Source: Thermoanaerobacterium thermosulfurigenes
GTDB lineage: Bacteria > Bacillota > Thermoanaerobacteria > Thermoanaerobacterales > Thermoanaerobacteraceae
Length of the DNA: 59,701 nt
Assembly (NCBI RefSeq): GCF_051201035.1
Contig: NZ_JBPODR010000015.1
Location: 1 to 59,701, forward strand
Direction of reading: 5' to 3'
Below, piece by piece: positions 59,539-59,701 of this stretch. The notes beneath the pieces are model-generated. The model did not search any database. It saw only the letters and a list, made by a program, of their open reading frames with translations, and had not been told where the DNA came from. The position numbers were made by a program, and so were the translations under genes. Numbering within the stretch: position 1 is the first letter of the stretch; every line of letters starts with the position of its first letter.

Positions 59539-59609
59539 ATGTTACAAATTTGTAATAGAAAATTAAGGAATAATTAATAAAATTTATAATTTTTAATTTT
59601 ATAATAGAG
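59538..59609 (+). repeat. 72-bp promoter-like repeat R1, copy 3
   Basis: In this copy the palindrome is perfect (TTACAAATTTGTAA). It should drive a unit beginning beyond the window. The sequence after AGAG (59610 on) is different from the other copies. Confidence 0.8.
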
Positions 59610-59683
59610 CATTCCTGTAATGAATAAAAAATAAGGAAGAATGAACTTTGAAAAAATAAGTACCTCCTGATAAAATACAGAGT

Positions 59684-59701
59684 GTAAGTTCTAGAACTTA
59701 C
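59684..59701. repeat. Perfect 18-bp palindrome at the right edge
   Basis: GTAAGTTCTAGAACTTAC reads the same on both strands and ends exactly at the window boundary, so a longer inverted repeat may continue outside. Confidence 0.55.

Noticed and set aside
53938..59609. R1 repeats as insertion-sequence ends
   Set aside because: There is no transposase, no target-site duplication and all copies are in the same orientation in front of genes; a promoter function explains them better.

Overview
The window is a 59.7 kb chromosomal stretch from a low-GC, endospore-forming, Gram-positive bacterium. Gene content (spoVT, yabG, sipL-like, spoIIR, a gerA/B/C operon, sleB-ypeB, an alpha/beta SASP), clostridial-type families and the AT-rich intergenic DNA fit an anaerobic thermophile of the Thermoanaerobacterium/Thermoanaerobacter group. 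This placement is inferred from content and style; no rRNA gene lies in the window. A minus-strand boxA-like sequence at the left edge suggests that an rRNA operon begins just outside.

Layout. (1) 0.3-7.4 kb: an HtrA protease, pth, a very small PrsW-like membrane protein, mfd and a PrsA-like foldase. (2) 7.4-8.5 kb: an unknown secreted protein on the minus strand, between two long near-identical hairpins. (3) 8.6-23.4 kb: a sporulation and germination block (spoVT, yabG, veg, sipL-like, ispE, a GntR regulator, a nucleotidyltransferase, gerABC, spoIIR, an Orn/Lys/Arg-type decarboxylase, sleB-ypeB, SASP). Candidate sigma-F and sigma-G promoters precede several of these genes. (4) 23.5-31.1 kb: a complete arginine deiminase locus, argR-permease-arcA-arcB-arcD-arcC-argR. 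Both ArgR paralogues have altered arginine-binding aspartates, and ARG-box-like sites lie before arcA. (5) 31.2-35.2 kb: ddl, a DUF1934 protein, argS and an MBL-fold hydrolase.

(6) 35.26-35.75 kb: about 480 nt without a gene that looks like a large, modular structured RNA. It has a 15-bp long-range closing helix, a GAAA-capped hairpin, at least six AT-rich hairpins whose loops almost all start with GUC (often GUCGAG), and a terminator. I could not assign it to a known class. (7) 35.8-40.9 kb: an ABC transporter plus NarL-type two-component system resembling LnrLMN/LnrJK. (8) 40.9-53.9 kb: metabolic and housekeeping genes, including a KimA-like potassium importer, threonine aldolase, an Fe-S aldo/keto reductase, Ogt, a TPP riboswitch with thiT, a diacylglycerol glycosyltransferase, PAP2, a ferritin-like protein and a SWIM/SNF2 helicase.

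(9) 53.9-59.7 kb: an accessory region organised by three almost identical 72-bp promoter-like repeats. The first precedes a miniature split sigma factor (a region-4-like ORF followed by a region-2-like ORF), then a secreted papain-like cysteine protease and a membrane protein. The second precedes three secreted or lipoprotein genes and looks like a copy of the first locus that has lost the sigma ORFs. The third lies at the right edge. A regulon driven by the split sigma is the simplest hypothesis.

The two strongest candidates for something undescribed are the RNA at 35.26-35.75 kb and the split-sigma repeat system at 53.9-59.7 kb.
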